Source: a virus. From it: 62,184 bases of DNA. Positions 25,949 through 33,959 of the stretch are shown piece by piece. Made by a program: the position numbers and the translations under genes. The notes beneath the pieces are model-generated. The model ran no database searches. It was not told where the DNA came from and saw only the letters and a program-made list of their open reading frames with translations. Each line of letters begins with the position of its first letter. Within the stretch, counting starts at the first letter, position 1. The DNA lies in the IMG/VR virus record IMGVR_UViG_3300027734_000002, positions 1 to 62,184 of that record. One strand, 5' to 3'.

Positions 25949-28587
25949 GGTAATATTTCGAGAATTGTTATTCTTGTATCCGGGCCAATGGTTGAATATA
26001 TATTGCCCCCTGACCAACTGTTGTAGTAAACAATACCGGCTGCTGAATTACCTATACGAAATTTATAGGTGCGAGCTAATGTTGATCCTGCTGAAATTGA
26101 TGTTACAACATTTAAGGTGCCGAAATATCCAGAACCACCAATAGTGTTTAGGTTTGCGGCAATTGCGTTAGCTGTTGCATCAACAAACAATGCTCCAGCC
26201 GCAGTTACTAATCCGCCGCCAGAAACTGTCACGCTCGCAGTAATTTGAAGCGTGCTGCTGGCATTTTTTGGCGTTATTGCTAGCGTTAATATTTCAATTC
26301 CTTCCGTATTTTGCGGAATAGTGTCGTCAAATGGTATGTTTGCTGTAGTTGATCCAGATGCGATAGATGATGCAATGACCACTTGGGCTAGTTTTCCACC
26401 GATAGGAAAGCCAGTGCAGTTAATTAGGTTGCCACTTGCGGGCGTTCCAAGCACTGGAGAAATAAGCGTTGGTCCTTGAGCAAACACAAGAGAACCTGTG
26501 CCAACTTCATCGGATATAATTCCGCGCAATTGATCACTTGTGGTTGATGCAAACTGGGAAAGTGGCTGCGATGTCAGCGCATTTCCAGTTCCAGCACTAC
26601 TCCATTCAAGGTTTATATCTGGCAAAGAGGCGTAACCAACGGAAAGAACCTGACCAGTCGTTCCGGCCACAGGTGGCAAAATTAAATCGTAGCTATCTTG
26701 GGTTGCTGTATTTGGCTTAATTTTAAGCTCGTAAGGAGTAGGTGGTTCGTCAAAGCCAAGCAAATTAAACTTTAATGCTGTTTCAGGCCATGTTGTGAGT
26801 GATGCTGATGACACTGGTCCTGCTGCGCTAACTACGGCATCCTCTCCACTACCAGACGTGCAATAAAGTCGTGTGGCGGCGATGGTTCCATTATCATCTG
26901 CGGTAACAATGCTATTTTGAATCAACTTTCCGGTTGTGCTATCAAATCGAACCAGTGCATTATCCGTTGAGCTAGCAGGACCAAAAACATCGCCATTCAC
27001 TGGCAAATCACCAACGTCAAACTTGCGAATGCCGCCTCCTGATTCCCAGCCTAGCAAGAAATCTCCTGCTGCCGGTGCCGTTTCTTCGGTTAGCGAAACT
27101 GGCGTAATATCTTCAGGAACGCCCGTTGATGCGGTAACACGACCTTTGATCGTGTTAGCAGCCATGTTGGCCAACCTTGCGTTAGTTATTGATCCATTTG
27201 CTATCCTAGCCTGAGAATTAACAACGATGATACCAGTGGAAGCATGAACGCGAGAAACAACAGCAATTGATTGAGCTTCTCCAGTTGTTGGTAGTGCTCC
27301 AAGCAGTCCGGTTGTTCCAACAAAAAGCTCTTGATTGATTGCGTAGCTGTTAGTTGCTAGTCCTGTGACTTCGCCAACTATGACAGCGTTACCCTCTGCG
27401 TTTGCGATTAATTGGGCATCAGTGATCCCGATAGCTGGCATCTTAGCTGAGTTGGTATAATCAGCCGCCGATACTTCAATTCTGCCACTAACTCCAACGC
27501 TGCCTGTCGCATAAACTGGCGTTCCTTTTGCTAAGGTAACTCCACTGGTATTCTTGATATGGACGTAAAGATTGCCAGCAATAGAACCATGGATATGAGC
27601 TAATGTCGAAAGTCCGCTAACCGTCAGATTTGTCGCTGAAAGCGTGTCTGTCGTTTTGTTGTAAGTAAGTCCTGAATCACCACCAAAGCTGCCGCCATCG
27701 TTAAACTGAACCTGAGTATCTAATCCGCCGGGTGTTCCTCCGCCAGATGCAGTGCTGTTAATAGTAATGCTATCTGTTGTAGCATTTGTTGTAATCGTAA
27801 TATTTGTCCCAGCTACCAATGTCAACGTGTCGCTCGTAGAATCTGCCACGACATTTGACTGTCCAGCTACAGCAAAAGTCCCGAAAAGATTCTGATCTCC
27901 TGTATTTGTTCCAGCCAGATTCAGCGTGGTCTTCATTGTGGCCGCATCAACTCCAAGCTGAATGCTTCCAGATGTCGTCACTGGCGATCCCGAATCAACC
28001 TGAATACCATCTGTGCCTGTAATGCCAACGCTGGTAACGGTTCCAGTTCCAGCGGAGCCATTGGCAGCAGATGTGATGCGCCCTTTGCTGTCCACCGTGA
28101 TGTTTGCCAGCGTGTATGCCCCTGGAGTTACAGCCGTTGATGCAAGTGTTGCAGCAGCAGAACCAGGGCCAGATGCAGTGACATCTCCAGTGAGTGCCGT
28201 GATGTAGTTGCCAGCAGGCTGCTTGCTGTTGAACGTGCTCCAGTCGGTAGAAGTCAATGCTCCCGTGGTTGATGCGGAAGCTGTTCCAAGGCTCAATGCC
28301 TGACCAGCAATGGACAAGCCGTTTGCTGTGCCAATCGTTACGTTGCCTGTATTCGTGCCAGAAAGCGTTCCGGTAGCTCCATCAGCAATCGTGATTCCAG
28401 AGTTCTGGATAATTTTGCCACTTGTCCCATCAAAACGGACAATCTGGTTATCTACCGAAGAGCTTGAGCTAGTCACATCTCCAGTTCCACTGACCGGATT
28501 TGCAACATTGATTACAATGCCTCCGTCACTTAGAACCTCAATCGTTGGACCAAGTGTTGAATTGACTGAAATGTTTGTCTGGCTCAT
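25945..28587 (-). CDS. tail fibre / receptor-binding protein (880 aa)
   Basis: Long, Thr/Ser/Gly/Val-rich protein with segments common in phage fibres: VDNQIVRFDGTSGKIIQNS, TGALTSTDWSTFNSKQ and ITVDSKGRITSAANGSAGTG. The NALVRFDSTTGKLIQNS motif recurs near residue 555, showing internal duplication. The C-terminal 150 residues look like a separate beta domain, likely the receptor-binding head. Its ATG overlaps the preceding gene (TGATG). Host-range determinant by analogy. Confidence 0.8.
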   Translation of the reverse strand: MSQTNISVNSTLGPTIEVLSDGGIVINVANPVSGTGDVTSSSSSVDNQIVRFDGTSGKIIQNSGITIADGATGTLSGTNTGNVTIGTANGLSIAGQALSLGTASASTTGALTSTDWSTFNSKQPAGNYITALTGDVTASGPGSAAATLASTAVTPGAYTLANITVDSKGRITSAANGSAGTGTVTSVGITGTDGIQVDSGSPVTTSGSIQLGVDAATMKTTLNLAGTNTGDQNLFGTFAVAGQSNVVADSTSDTLTLVAGTNITITTNATTDSITINSTASGGGTPGGLDTQVQFNDGGSFGGDSGLTYNKTTDTLSATNLTVSGLSTLAHIHGSIAGNLYVHIKNTSGVTLAKGTPVYATGSVGVSGRIEVSAADYTNSAKMPAIGITDAQLIANAEGNAVIVGEVTGLATNSYAINQELFVGTTGLLGALPTTGEAQSIAVVSRVHASTGIIVVNSQARIANGSITNARLANMAANTIKGRVTASTGVPEDITPVSLTEETAPAAGDFLLGWESGGGIRKFDVGDLPVNGDVFGPASSTDNALVRFDSTTGKLIQNSIVTADDNGTIAATRLYCTSGSGEDAVVSAAGPVSSASLTTWPETALKFNLLGFDEPPTPYELKIKPNTATQDSYDLILPPVAGTTGQVLSVGYASLPDINLEWSSAGTGNALTSQPLSQFASTTSDQLRGIISDEVGTGSLVFAQGPTLISPVLGTPASGNLINCTGFPIGGKLAQVVIASSIASGSTTANIPFDDTIPQNTEGIEILTLAITPKNASSTLQITASVTVSGGGLVTAAGALFVDATANAIAANLNTIGGSGYFGTLNVVTSISAGSTLARTYKFRIGNSAAGIVYYNSWSGGNIYSTIGPDTRITILEILP

Positions 28588-28958
28588 CAGGTTGTGGTCG
28601 TGTAGTTGGAGAGTACTTCTCCGATGCCTTCCATCAATGTTTCGACATAAGCTGATGGAGTGCTGTCGTCAGTCGTTTCAATCTGCCAGACATATTGCCC
28701 AATTGGCAATTCGTATCGACCTGGATTGATGGTAAATACCCAATTCACCGGATCACTAATGGTGATGTCTGTATTGCCGCTGGTGAGTTCCAGCGTTGGC
28801 ATTGTGCTCTTTGGGTTGAGCTTGAATGCCATCTTAACTGAGGCCAGATCTCCAGGCGCAATGCGATTTGACACGGTGATGGACGGAAATCCATTCCATG
28901 TGTCTCCGGCAACGAAGACAACCATTGCGTTTACTTCATCAGAAAATGCTGGCCTCAT
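28587..28958 (-). CDS. 123-aa fibre-associated beta-domain protein
   Basis: Contains VNWVFTINPGRYELPIGQYV and a Thr-rich tail; it looks like a small Ig/BppU-like beta domain found next to tail fibres. This is pattern recognition only. Lies directly before the fibre gene and overlaps its start. Confidence 0.55.
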   Translation of the reverse strand: MRPAFSDEVNAMVVFVAGDTWNGFPSITVSNRIAPGDLASVKMAFKLNPKSTMPTLELTSGNTDITISDPVNWVFTINPGRYELPIGQYVWQIETTDDSTPSAYVETLMEGIGEVLSNYTTTT

Positions 28959-28970
28959 AAGATGAGATGT

Positions 28971-29243
28971 TTATTTGAAGACGCCCATTTTCTTAGCGCG
29001 ATCCATCATGTCTTCTTCTTCAGACATTTCTTTTTCAGGCATCGTCACTTCGACTTCAACTCCTTCATCTTCCATCTCCATATCGTCGTCTTCCATCATT
29101 GGAATTTCAGTTCCATCAATGGCTGTAAGAGTGAGATTGCCGTCTTCATCGGCGAGGAATGTTCCAACAGCTTGAAAAGGCTGTCCAGGTGTTGCGTCTT
29201 CTGGCATTTGCCAGCCTTCAGGTGAGGTAAAAGAGAGTTTCAT
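28971..29243 (-). CDS. acidic 90-aa head-region protein
   Basis: Starts MKLSFTSPEGWQMPEDATPG. The C-terminal half is strongly acidic (MMEDDDMEMEDEGVEVEVTM). Start ATG 29243; a TTG six bases upstream would add two residues. Small acidic proteins beside the capsid gene can be head-decoration or assembly factors; the role here is unknown. Separated from the capsid gene by a strong terminator. Confidence 0.6.
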   Translation of the reverse strand: MKLSFTSPEGWQMPEDATPGQPFQAVGTFLADEDGNLTLTAIDGTEIPMMEDDDMEMEDEGVEVEVTMPEKEMSEEEDMMDRAKKMGVFK

Positions 29244-29279
29244 AAGCAATTAGCTATTAGCAGAGTTTGACTGTGTATG

Positions 29280-29318
29280 CAAGAAAGGCGGGGCTAGTTT
29301 TTTAGACTAACCCCGCCT
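29280..29318 (-). terminator. rho-independent terminator after the capsid gene
   Basis: On the minus strand a 13-bp G/C-rich stem (AGGCGGGGTTAGT paired with ACTAGCCCCGCCT, with a G-T pair) and an A-rich loop are followed by TTTCTT. It lies 18 bp after the capsid stop, so capsid transcripts can end here before the fibre genes. Confidence 0.8.
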
Positions 29319-29335
29319 CAAGTGGTTCTACTCGA

Positions 29336-30514
29336 TTAAGAGCAGGCGGTGTTCACAACCCAGTTGGTTGGGCAGCGACGGAAGCGGAGGATTGCGCCGT
29401 ATTCAGGAATCACTGGCTGAGCACCGTAGGCGAACTTGCCACGGAAGAAGCCAATGTTTTCGTCCACGTTGCAAGTGCGGTCATACTTGTTGATCCAGTT
29501 GAATCGGCCAAGGTAGTCCTGAGGAGCGAATTTCATTTCCCCAGCGGCAAGCTGAGAATCAGGAATCGCAAACTTCACAACCTGCTTGGTAGCGATGATC
29601 GCATCTTCGTATTGAGCCGTGAAGTAGGCTGGATTGACGTTCGCAGGATCACCCTTGTTGGTAGCAGGGAGCATGAAGGGAACGCGCACCCAAGCACCAC
29701 CGACAAGATTCCAGCGAGCAGCAGCGATGTCGATGGTCATCTTGAAGCCGTTGAGGCTGTCAAAGGAACCAGGGGCATTGTTGAGCGCACGGACCTTTTC
29801 GGAGTCCCAGCGGATGTTCTGGATGGTCACGCCATCGGTAGCAAGCGTCTGCTGAGCTTCATCGGAGAGGACGAGTGGCAGAAGAGGCTGACCCATCTTA
29901 TTGACGGAGAGGCCGTTCTGAATGTCTGCTCCATTGCGGATGAGGCTGTAGCGGATGTAATCAAGCATCTCGCGCTTCAGGGTGCCAATCGTTCCAGTGG
30001 CGAACGAGGCGGAGTTGACCGTAAGGCCAGCGTCAGCGACGTACTTGTTGGAGCAGATGGACGTGAACTGATCGCGGCGTTGATTTTCCCACAGGTAGCG
30101 GGAGTATCCACGAAGGTTACGGATGAAGGCAGCAGCCTGCTGAACGATGTTGTAGCTCATGCGAGCATCTTCGATACAGAAGGGAGGGCTTTCGACAGCC
30201 GCAATCTTGAGTTCCATCGAGCGGCGAGTCTGCGAAGGATAGATTGTGGACACAGGAGGCTGGCAAGAACCGCCTTCGTCACCGCTACCGCCGTCATTGA
30301 AGCCGTAGGTGGTGAACGAGACATCGGAGCCGTACGGCATCGCACGCTCAAATGTCAGGAAGTTCGGGGTATCGCCCATACCATTGGGCCAGCGGGAACG
30401 CGGAACGATAGAATCGTTCTGCCAAGGATTGCTGATGAATTGCTTCTCGGAAGGATCGTCGACGATCCGGTTTGATTCCGACTCTAGGAATTGATTGATA
30501 GATTCACAGGCCAT
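29336..30514 (-). CDS. major capsid protein candidate (392 aa)
   Basis: Called from position (after portal and scaffold, before a strong terminator), length and composition, not from a family motif. It has an N-terminal acidic segment, a long helix near residues 120-145 (IVQQAAAFIRNLRGYSRYLW) and beta-rich, Asn/Phe-rich C-terminal regions, as in HK97-fold capsids of podoviruses. Cys residues are frequent for a capsid (about seven), which could reflect disulfides. Leader CTACGACA-ATG. Confidence 0.7.
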   Translation of the reverse strand: MACESINQFLESESNRIVDDPSEKQFISNPWQNDSIVPRSRWPNGMGDTPNFLTFERAMPYGSDVSFTTYGFNDGGSGDEGGSCQPPVSTIYPSQTRRSMELKIAAVESPPFCIEDARMSYNIVQQAAAFIRNLRGYSRYLWENQRRDQFTSICSNKYVADAGLTVNSASFATGTIGTLKREMLDYIRYSLIRNGADIQNGLSVNKMGQPLLPLVLSDEAQQTLATDGVTIQNIRWDSEKVRALNNAPGSFDSLNGFKMTIDIAAARWNLVGGAWVRVPFMLPATNKGDPANVNPAYFTAQYEDAIIATKQVVKFAIPDSQLAAGEMKFAPQDYLGRFNWINKYDRTCNVDENIGFFRGKFAYGAQPVIPEYGAILRFRRCPTNWVVNTACS

Positions 30515-30704
30515 TGTCGTAGGTGTTTCGCTTATTAAGCGTCAGTTAGGATGAGTTGAAGAACTTGATTTCCAGACGTTCTCCGATTGGCAGAAATGCC
30601 AGCGGCGTCCAGATTGTCCCGCTCCGAGCCAGAGTGGATAGTTAGCTCATTCGCCCTTTCACCTGCGAGCCTCTAGGAACGCGGGCAGCGTTTTTTAGCT
30701 CACG

Positions 30705-30735
30705 GGCATACTTGCACCGTAAGCTGACATGTCAA
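30705..30735 (-). promoter_or_regulatory. weak sigma70-like promoter candidate before the capsid gene
   Basis: On the minus strand TTGACA (30735-30730) is followed after 19 bases by TATGCC (30710-30705), about 190 bp upstream of the capsid ATG. Spacing is poor and host promoter consensus is unknown, so this is only a candidate. A short stem with six Ts also lies nearby (30676-30696, plus strand). Confidence 0.25.
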
Positions 30736-30760
30736 TAGAATTTTTTGTTGGTTAGACTAC

Positions 30761-31678
30761 TTATAGAATCTTGTCGCGCTTCTCCCTATTTTCCCACCAC
30801 CACAATGGCCTCAGGTTATTATGGTTCGAAAGTCGCATCACATCTTCTTCGGTTTTGGCGGAAGAAATTGGAATAATATGGTCAATCTCTACCATAGAGG
30901 TTCCAATATGATTCTTCTGCTGAAATGATTCCCATGTCATTCCTCCGTAGAATTGAGATTCAATGTGCCGCTTGAGAGTTTCCCAGTCACAGCCAAGAAG
31001 TTCTTCAGTTTTGGTTTTTTTCTTGAAACCGAAACGGTTAAATGCGTGACGAATCAAAGTTCTGGCTTTCACAATTAAAGCGTATTGTGGATCTGCTGCA
31101 TATCGAGCCTTTACCCATCTCCTGAGATTCTTCCGGCTTCGATCTTTGTTCGTTTCATAATACGCTCTCAAGTGCTCCTTGTTCCTCTCCCTCCAATCAC
31201 GAGTCATCTGAAGGCGCTTCTCCCTATGTTTCTCCCTGCTGGCTCGATGAGACGCCTTAAATTTTTCAGGATTCTCCTCCTGCCATTTCTTCGTTCTCAA
31301 CCTCTCAGCCTCTACATTATCCTTGGCATACCTCTTCCTGGCCTGAGTCTGAATATCACATAGGCGCTGAAAATCATCGGCATTTACCCACACCTCTTCT
31401 CTCACATTGGAATACGAGAAAAAAATCATTCCGTCATCCCGCGTCTCCCCACGTTTCCGAGGATTCTCCGGTTTAACAGCTTTTGCCAACTTGCGTTTTC
31501 TGTAATCGTCATTGCGACGATCTGAATCTGCCTGCCGCTTCTTGGCGGTTTCCACTGGTAGCCATATTTCACGACCATCTCCTCTCATTCCCCAGAAGAC
31601 CTTACCATCTTCGCGGGTTTCCCAACGCTTCTTCTTGACCTTATCGGCCCCATCAGTGATAATAATTTCATTCCGCAT
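30761..31678 (-). CDS. HNH endonuclease with two N-terminal repeat motifs (305 aa)
   Basis: The catalytic core is at the C-terminus: MVEIDHIIPISSAKTEED, then RLSNHNNLRPLWWWENREK, a typical phage HNH with D-H and N-H residues. Two related N-terminal segments (ETREDGKVFWGMRGDGREIW and ETRDDGMIFFSYSNVREEVW) suggest a duplicated DNA-recognition domain. A long Arg/Lys helical linker (about 100-200) joins them. It lies between scaffold and capsid genes, a usual homing niche. Confidence 0.88.
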   Translation of the reverse strand: MRNEIIITDGADKVKKKRWETREDGKVFWGMRGDGREIWLPVETAKKRQADSDRRNDDYRKRKLAKAVKPENPRKRGETRDDGMIFFSYSNVREEVWVNADDFQRLCDIQTQARKRYAKDNVEAERLRTKKWQEENPEKFKASHRASREKHREKRLQMTRDWRERNKEHLRAYYETNKDRSRKNLRRWVKARYAADPQYALIVKARTLIRHAFNRFGFKKKTKTEELLGCDWETLKRHIESQFYGGMTWESFQQKNHIGTSMVEIDHIIPISSAKTEEDVMRLSNHNNLRPLWWWENREKRDKIL

Positions 31679-31705
31679 GACTAGTTCTTTTAGTTGTGTT
31701 GATAG

Positions 31706-31745
31706 ATGCCGCTCGGAACGCCAATTCCAGCGGCATTGCTTTTTT
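31706..31745 (+). terminator. rho-independent terminator-like hairpin
   Basis: ATGCCGCT-GGAA pairs with TTCC-AGCGGCAT (12 bp with one bulged C), followed by TGCTTTTTT on the plus strand. It is 150 bp upstream of a plus-strand gene with no plus gene before it, so it may be an attenuator or block antisense reads of the capsid/HNH region. Confidence 0.6.
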
Positions 31746-31849
31746 AACCCAGGATCGCTCTCTCTTCAAGAGGTTCTTGACGAATCCAAATCCATCTGCG
31801 ATGTTTTCTCACGCACAAGGTTTTGTTTTCATGTGTCCCTTAGTGCCAG

Positions 31850-31881
31850 ACGCCGTGGCGAGTTGGTTGCTCCCACGGCGT
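31850..31881. promoter_or_regulatory. strong hairpin upstream of the plus-strand gene pair
   Basis: ACGCCGTGG pairs with CCACGGCGT (9 bp) and extends with GAG/CTC past one bulged position; loop TTGGTTG. It ends 18 bases before ATG 31900 without a T tract, so a structured leader is more likely than a terminator. Confidence 0.5.
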
Positions 31882-31899
31882 TGCCCATTTCAATCCTAT

Positions 31900-32199
31900 A
31901 TGACAACCCCATCCATCTACATCCGTATCGACCAACTGCCAGTCGGCTCAAACTCCCGCTTCGAGGCACAACTCGTTATTGGCGACGACGAAACAGGCCA
32001 AGTGGCAGGCTTCAAATCTCCCGTATTTGAGTCAGAAGACGAGCATGAGCCATTCGTTGGCATGATGCAGCGAATCACGCAGGCGCTTCTTCAAGTGCGC
32101 GACTTCAAGAAAAGGGCAACTGTTGAAGACCTTCATATTCTCAACAAGCAAAGTCAGGAAGTTAAACCTGATGATGCACCGTTGATTATTATGCCATGA
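31900..32199 (+). CDS. 99-aa hypothetical protein
   Basis: Starts MTTPSIYIRIDQLPVGSNSR after the leader TCCTAT-ATG. The longer frame upstream covers two hairpins and reads as non-coding. The product is beta then helical, ending DDAPLIIMP. Function unknown. Its TGA overlaps the ATG of the next plus-strand gene. Confidence 0.65.
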   Translation: MTTPSIYIRIDQLPVGSNSRFEAQLVIGDDETGQVAGFKSPVFESEDEHEPFVGMMQRITQALLQVRDFKKRATVEDLHILNKQSQEVKPDDAPLIIMP

Positions 32200-32465
32200 G
32201 CACTGAATCAAAAACAATCAAAGAGCTTCTTGCCAAGTTAGATCCATATCAATCTGTTATCGGTATTGATAACAGTTTGGATGTTTACGAAGGTTATGAT
32301 TCTCAACTTTATCAGGCCCAATTAAACCCTGATCCAATTGATGATTGGAGGGGCACTCTCACTTCCAATGAAAAGCTACTTCTAGCAAAAGAAATGATCC
32401 GCAGATGGACTGATTACAGTGATGAAATCACCCTTGCCGCTGGTGCGCTTGGAATCGAGCCATAA
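32196..32465 (+). CDS. 89-aa acidic hypothetical protein
   Basis: Mostly helical and acidic (MSTESKTIKELLAKLDPYQS; ends LAAGALGIEP). Coupled to the 99-aa gene by ATGA. Its 3' end overlaps the scaffold gene's 3' end by 38 bp on the opposite strand, so the two transcripts are complementary there. Confidence 0.6.
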   Translation: MSTESKTIKELLAKLDPYQSVIGIDNSLDVYEGYDSQLYQAQLNPDPIDDWRGTLTSNEKLLLAKEMIRRWTDYSDEITLAAGALGIEP

Positions 32466-33600
32466 TCGAATCCATGTCGTAGCCAGTGGGCAGGTTATCA
32501 TTCGTGCTCACAGGCGTAGAAGTGCTAGATGGGCGCGGTGCCGCTGCAATGCGTGATTTAAGCGACGTTTCAAGCTCAGAAATCTTGGCATTCCGTTCGT
32601 CAAGTTGACGCAACAAATGTGGAAGAATCACGCTTGCACGCGCTGCTACAGCCATGCTAGCAGGGTCTTTTCTGATCTCAGCCCTTGAGACTGCTTCCAT
32701 GAGATCTTTGTTATCTTTGAGAAAAGGAATCTTCTCTTGGAGTAGCTTGTTTGCAGCTTCGGTGGCAGACGAGAATTGCTTGTCTTCATCTTCTTTGGCT
32801 CTGCGAGATTTCTCTTGCTCCATGAATGAAAGCTCCTGCTTAGCTCTGTCGGCATTCTCAAGCATGTCGGACGACTTCCTGAGAAGCGACTGAGTATTGC
32901 GGGCATGCTCCATGAGTTCAGCGGCATCTGTTGGGTGCCAACCCTCAGTCACTTCACGCAGTTTTTTACGCTGCTCGATAGGATCACTAATTTCTAAAAC
33001 GCCTTGAAGCGTCTTTGCATCAACGTCATTTGCGCCTGCCAAGACTTCAATTGCCTGACCAATGGCGGCAGCAGGTTCGAGGATGGACTCAGCGTAAGCC
33101 GTTGAGTTTTGAACATCGTGGATGGAACGGAACTGCTCATGCTCGCCAAGTTTCGACTCCATCTCGGAAATGCGCCTCTCGTATGCGGAAATATCCTTGC
33201 CTTCAAACTCGGCAATCTTCTTCCGCATCTCTTCGATTTCGATCATCTTCTCCTGAACAGTCTTGTCCTTTTCAGGAAGCGTGTTCTTCAAGCTGTCGCG
33301 TTCTTCACGAAGCTGCTTTAGCTGTGATCTCAAATCTTTCCATGCCGCTCCAGCTTCTTTTTTGCCTTTTGGTGGTTCGTCTTGATCATCAGCTTGGTTG
33401 CCTGCTACCTCTTCAGTCTTCTCAATGGAGGTATCCTGCTTCACCTCTTCCTTGGATGGTTCTGGATCAGTAGGTGCAACTTTCTCCTCAACCTTGGCGC
33501 TTTCTTCCTCTTTTGGAAGGAACGATTGGGCGCGATCCCACATGGCTTGAGCTTCTGCTGTTGCGTCGTATTCTGGTGGCTGTGTGTTTTCGGTGTCCAT
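32428..33600 (-). CDS. capsid scaffolding-like protein (390 aa)
   Basis: Highly charged and helical throughout: Glu/Lys-rich N-terminus (residues 30-90), long coiled coil (LKQLREERDSLKNTLPEKDK and onward, 90-160), more helices, and a C-terminal coil (LRQLDERNAKISELETSLKS) before a Ser/Thr/Pro tail. Position between portal and capsid plus this composition is typical of scaffolding proteins. Leader AAAATAT-ATG. Confidence 0.75.
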   Translation of the reverse strand: MDTENTQPPEYDATAEAQAMWDRAQSFLPKEEESAKVEEKVAPTDPEPSKEEVKQDTSIEKTEEVAGNQADDQDEPPKGKKEAGAAWKDLRSQLKQLREERDSLKNTLPEKDKTVQEKMIEIEEMRKKIAEFEGKDISAYERRISEMESKLGEHEQFRSIHDVQNSTAYAESILEPAAAIGQAIEVLAGANDVDAKTLQGVLEISDPIEQRKKLREVTEGWHPTDAAELMEHARNTQSLLRKSSDMLENADRAKQELSFMEQEKSRRAKEDEDKQFSSATEAANKLLQEKIPFLKDNKDLMEAVSRAEIRKDPASMAVAARASVILPHLLRQLDERNAKISELETSLKSRIAAAPRPSSTSTPVSTNDNLPTGYDMDSIMARFQAHQRQG

Positions 33601-33605
33601 ATATT

Positions 33606-33959
33606 TTACTGATGAGTCTGTTCGAGATATTTTTCGTCAATGTGGCTGTACGCTTCAAGAGTGAATGCGTCCATGTGTTGGTTGTCAGCTTGAGGTCTAA
33701 ATGCCAACGCTTTCAACAATCGCAACGTGCGACGAATGCCAGCCTGTCCGGCGTGGATCATAGAGATAACCATAGGAGCTTCTGCTTTGTAGTCGCGCAC
33801 AAGGCCAGTCAGAATCGAGTCGTTAGGCTCGGTCTTTTCTTCAATAATCGCTAGAGCTTCAATCATCACTGGGTCTTTGAGCAGTGCAGAAAGACGCCCA
33901 GGACCATCTCCATCTCTGAATTTTTCGAGTCTCGTTTTTTGTGTATTTGCTGGTATCAT
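33606..33959 (-). CDS. 117-aa head-region protein
   Basis: Helical protein (MIPANTQKTRLEKFRDGDGP; LLKDPVMIEALAIIEEK). Its ATG overlaps the portal stop (ATGA) and it ends six bases before the scaffold gene. Size and place suggest a small head-assembly or portal-associated factor. No family recognised. Confidence 0.6.
   Translation of the reverse strand: MIPANTQKTRLEKFRDGDGPGRLSALLKDPVMIEALAIIEEKTEPNDSILTGLVRDYKAEAPMVISMIHAGQAGIRRTLRLLKALAFRPQADNQHMDAFTLEAYSHIDEKYLEQTHQ

Noticed and set aside
29612-30475. Long 287-aa plus-strand open frame opposite the capsid gene
   Set aside because: Antisense shadow of the capsid gene, with no independent start context and no recognisable features.
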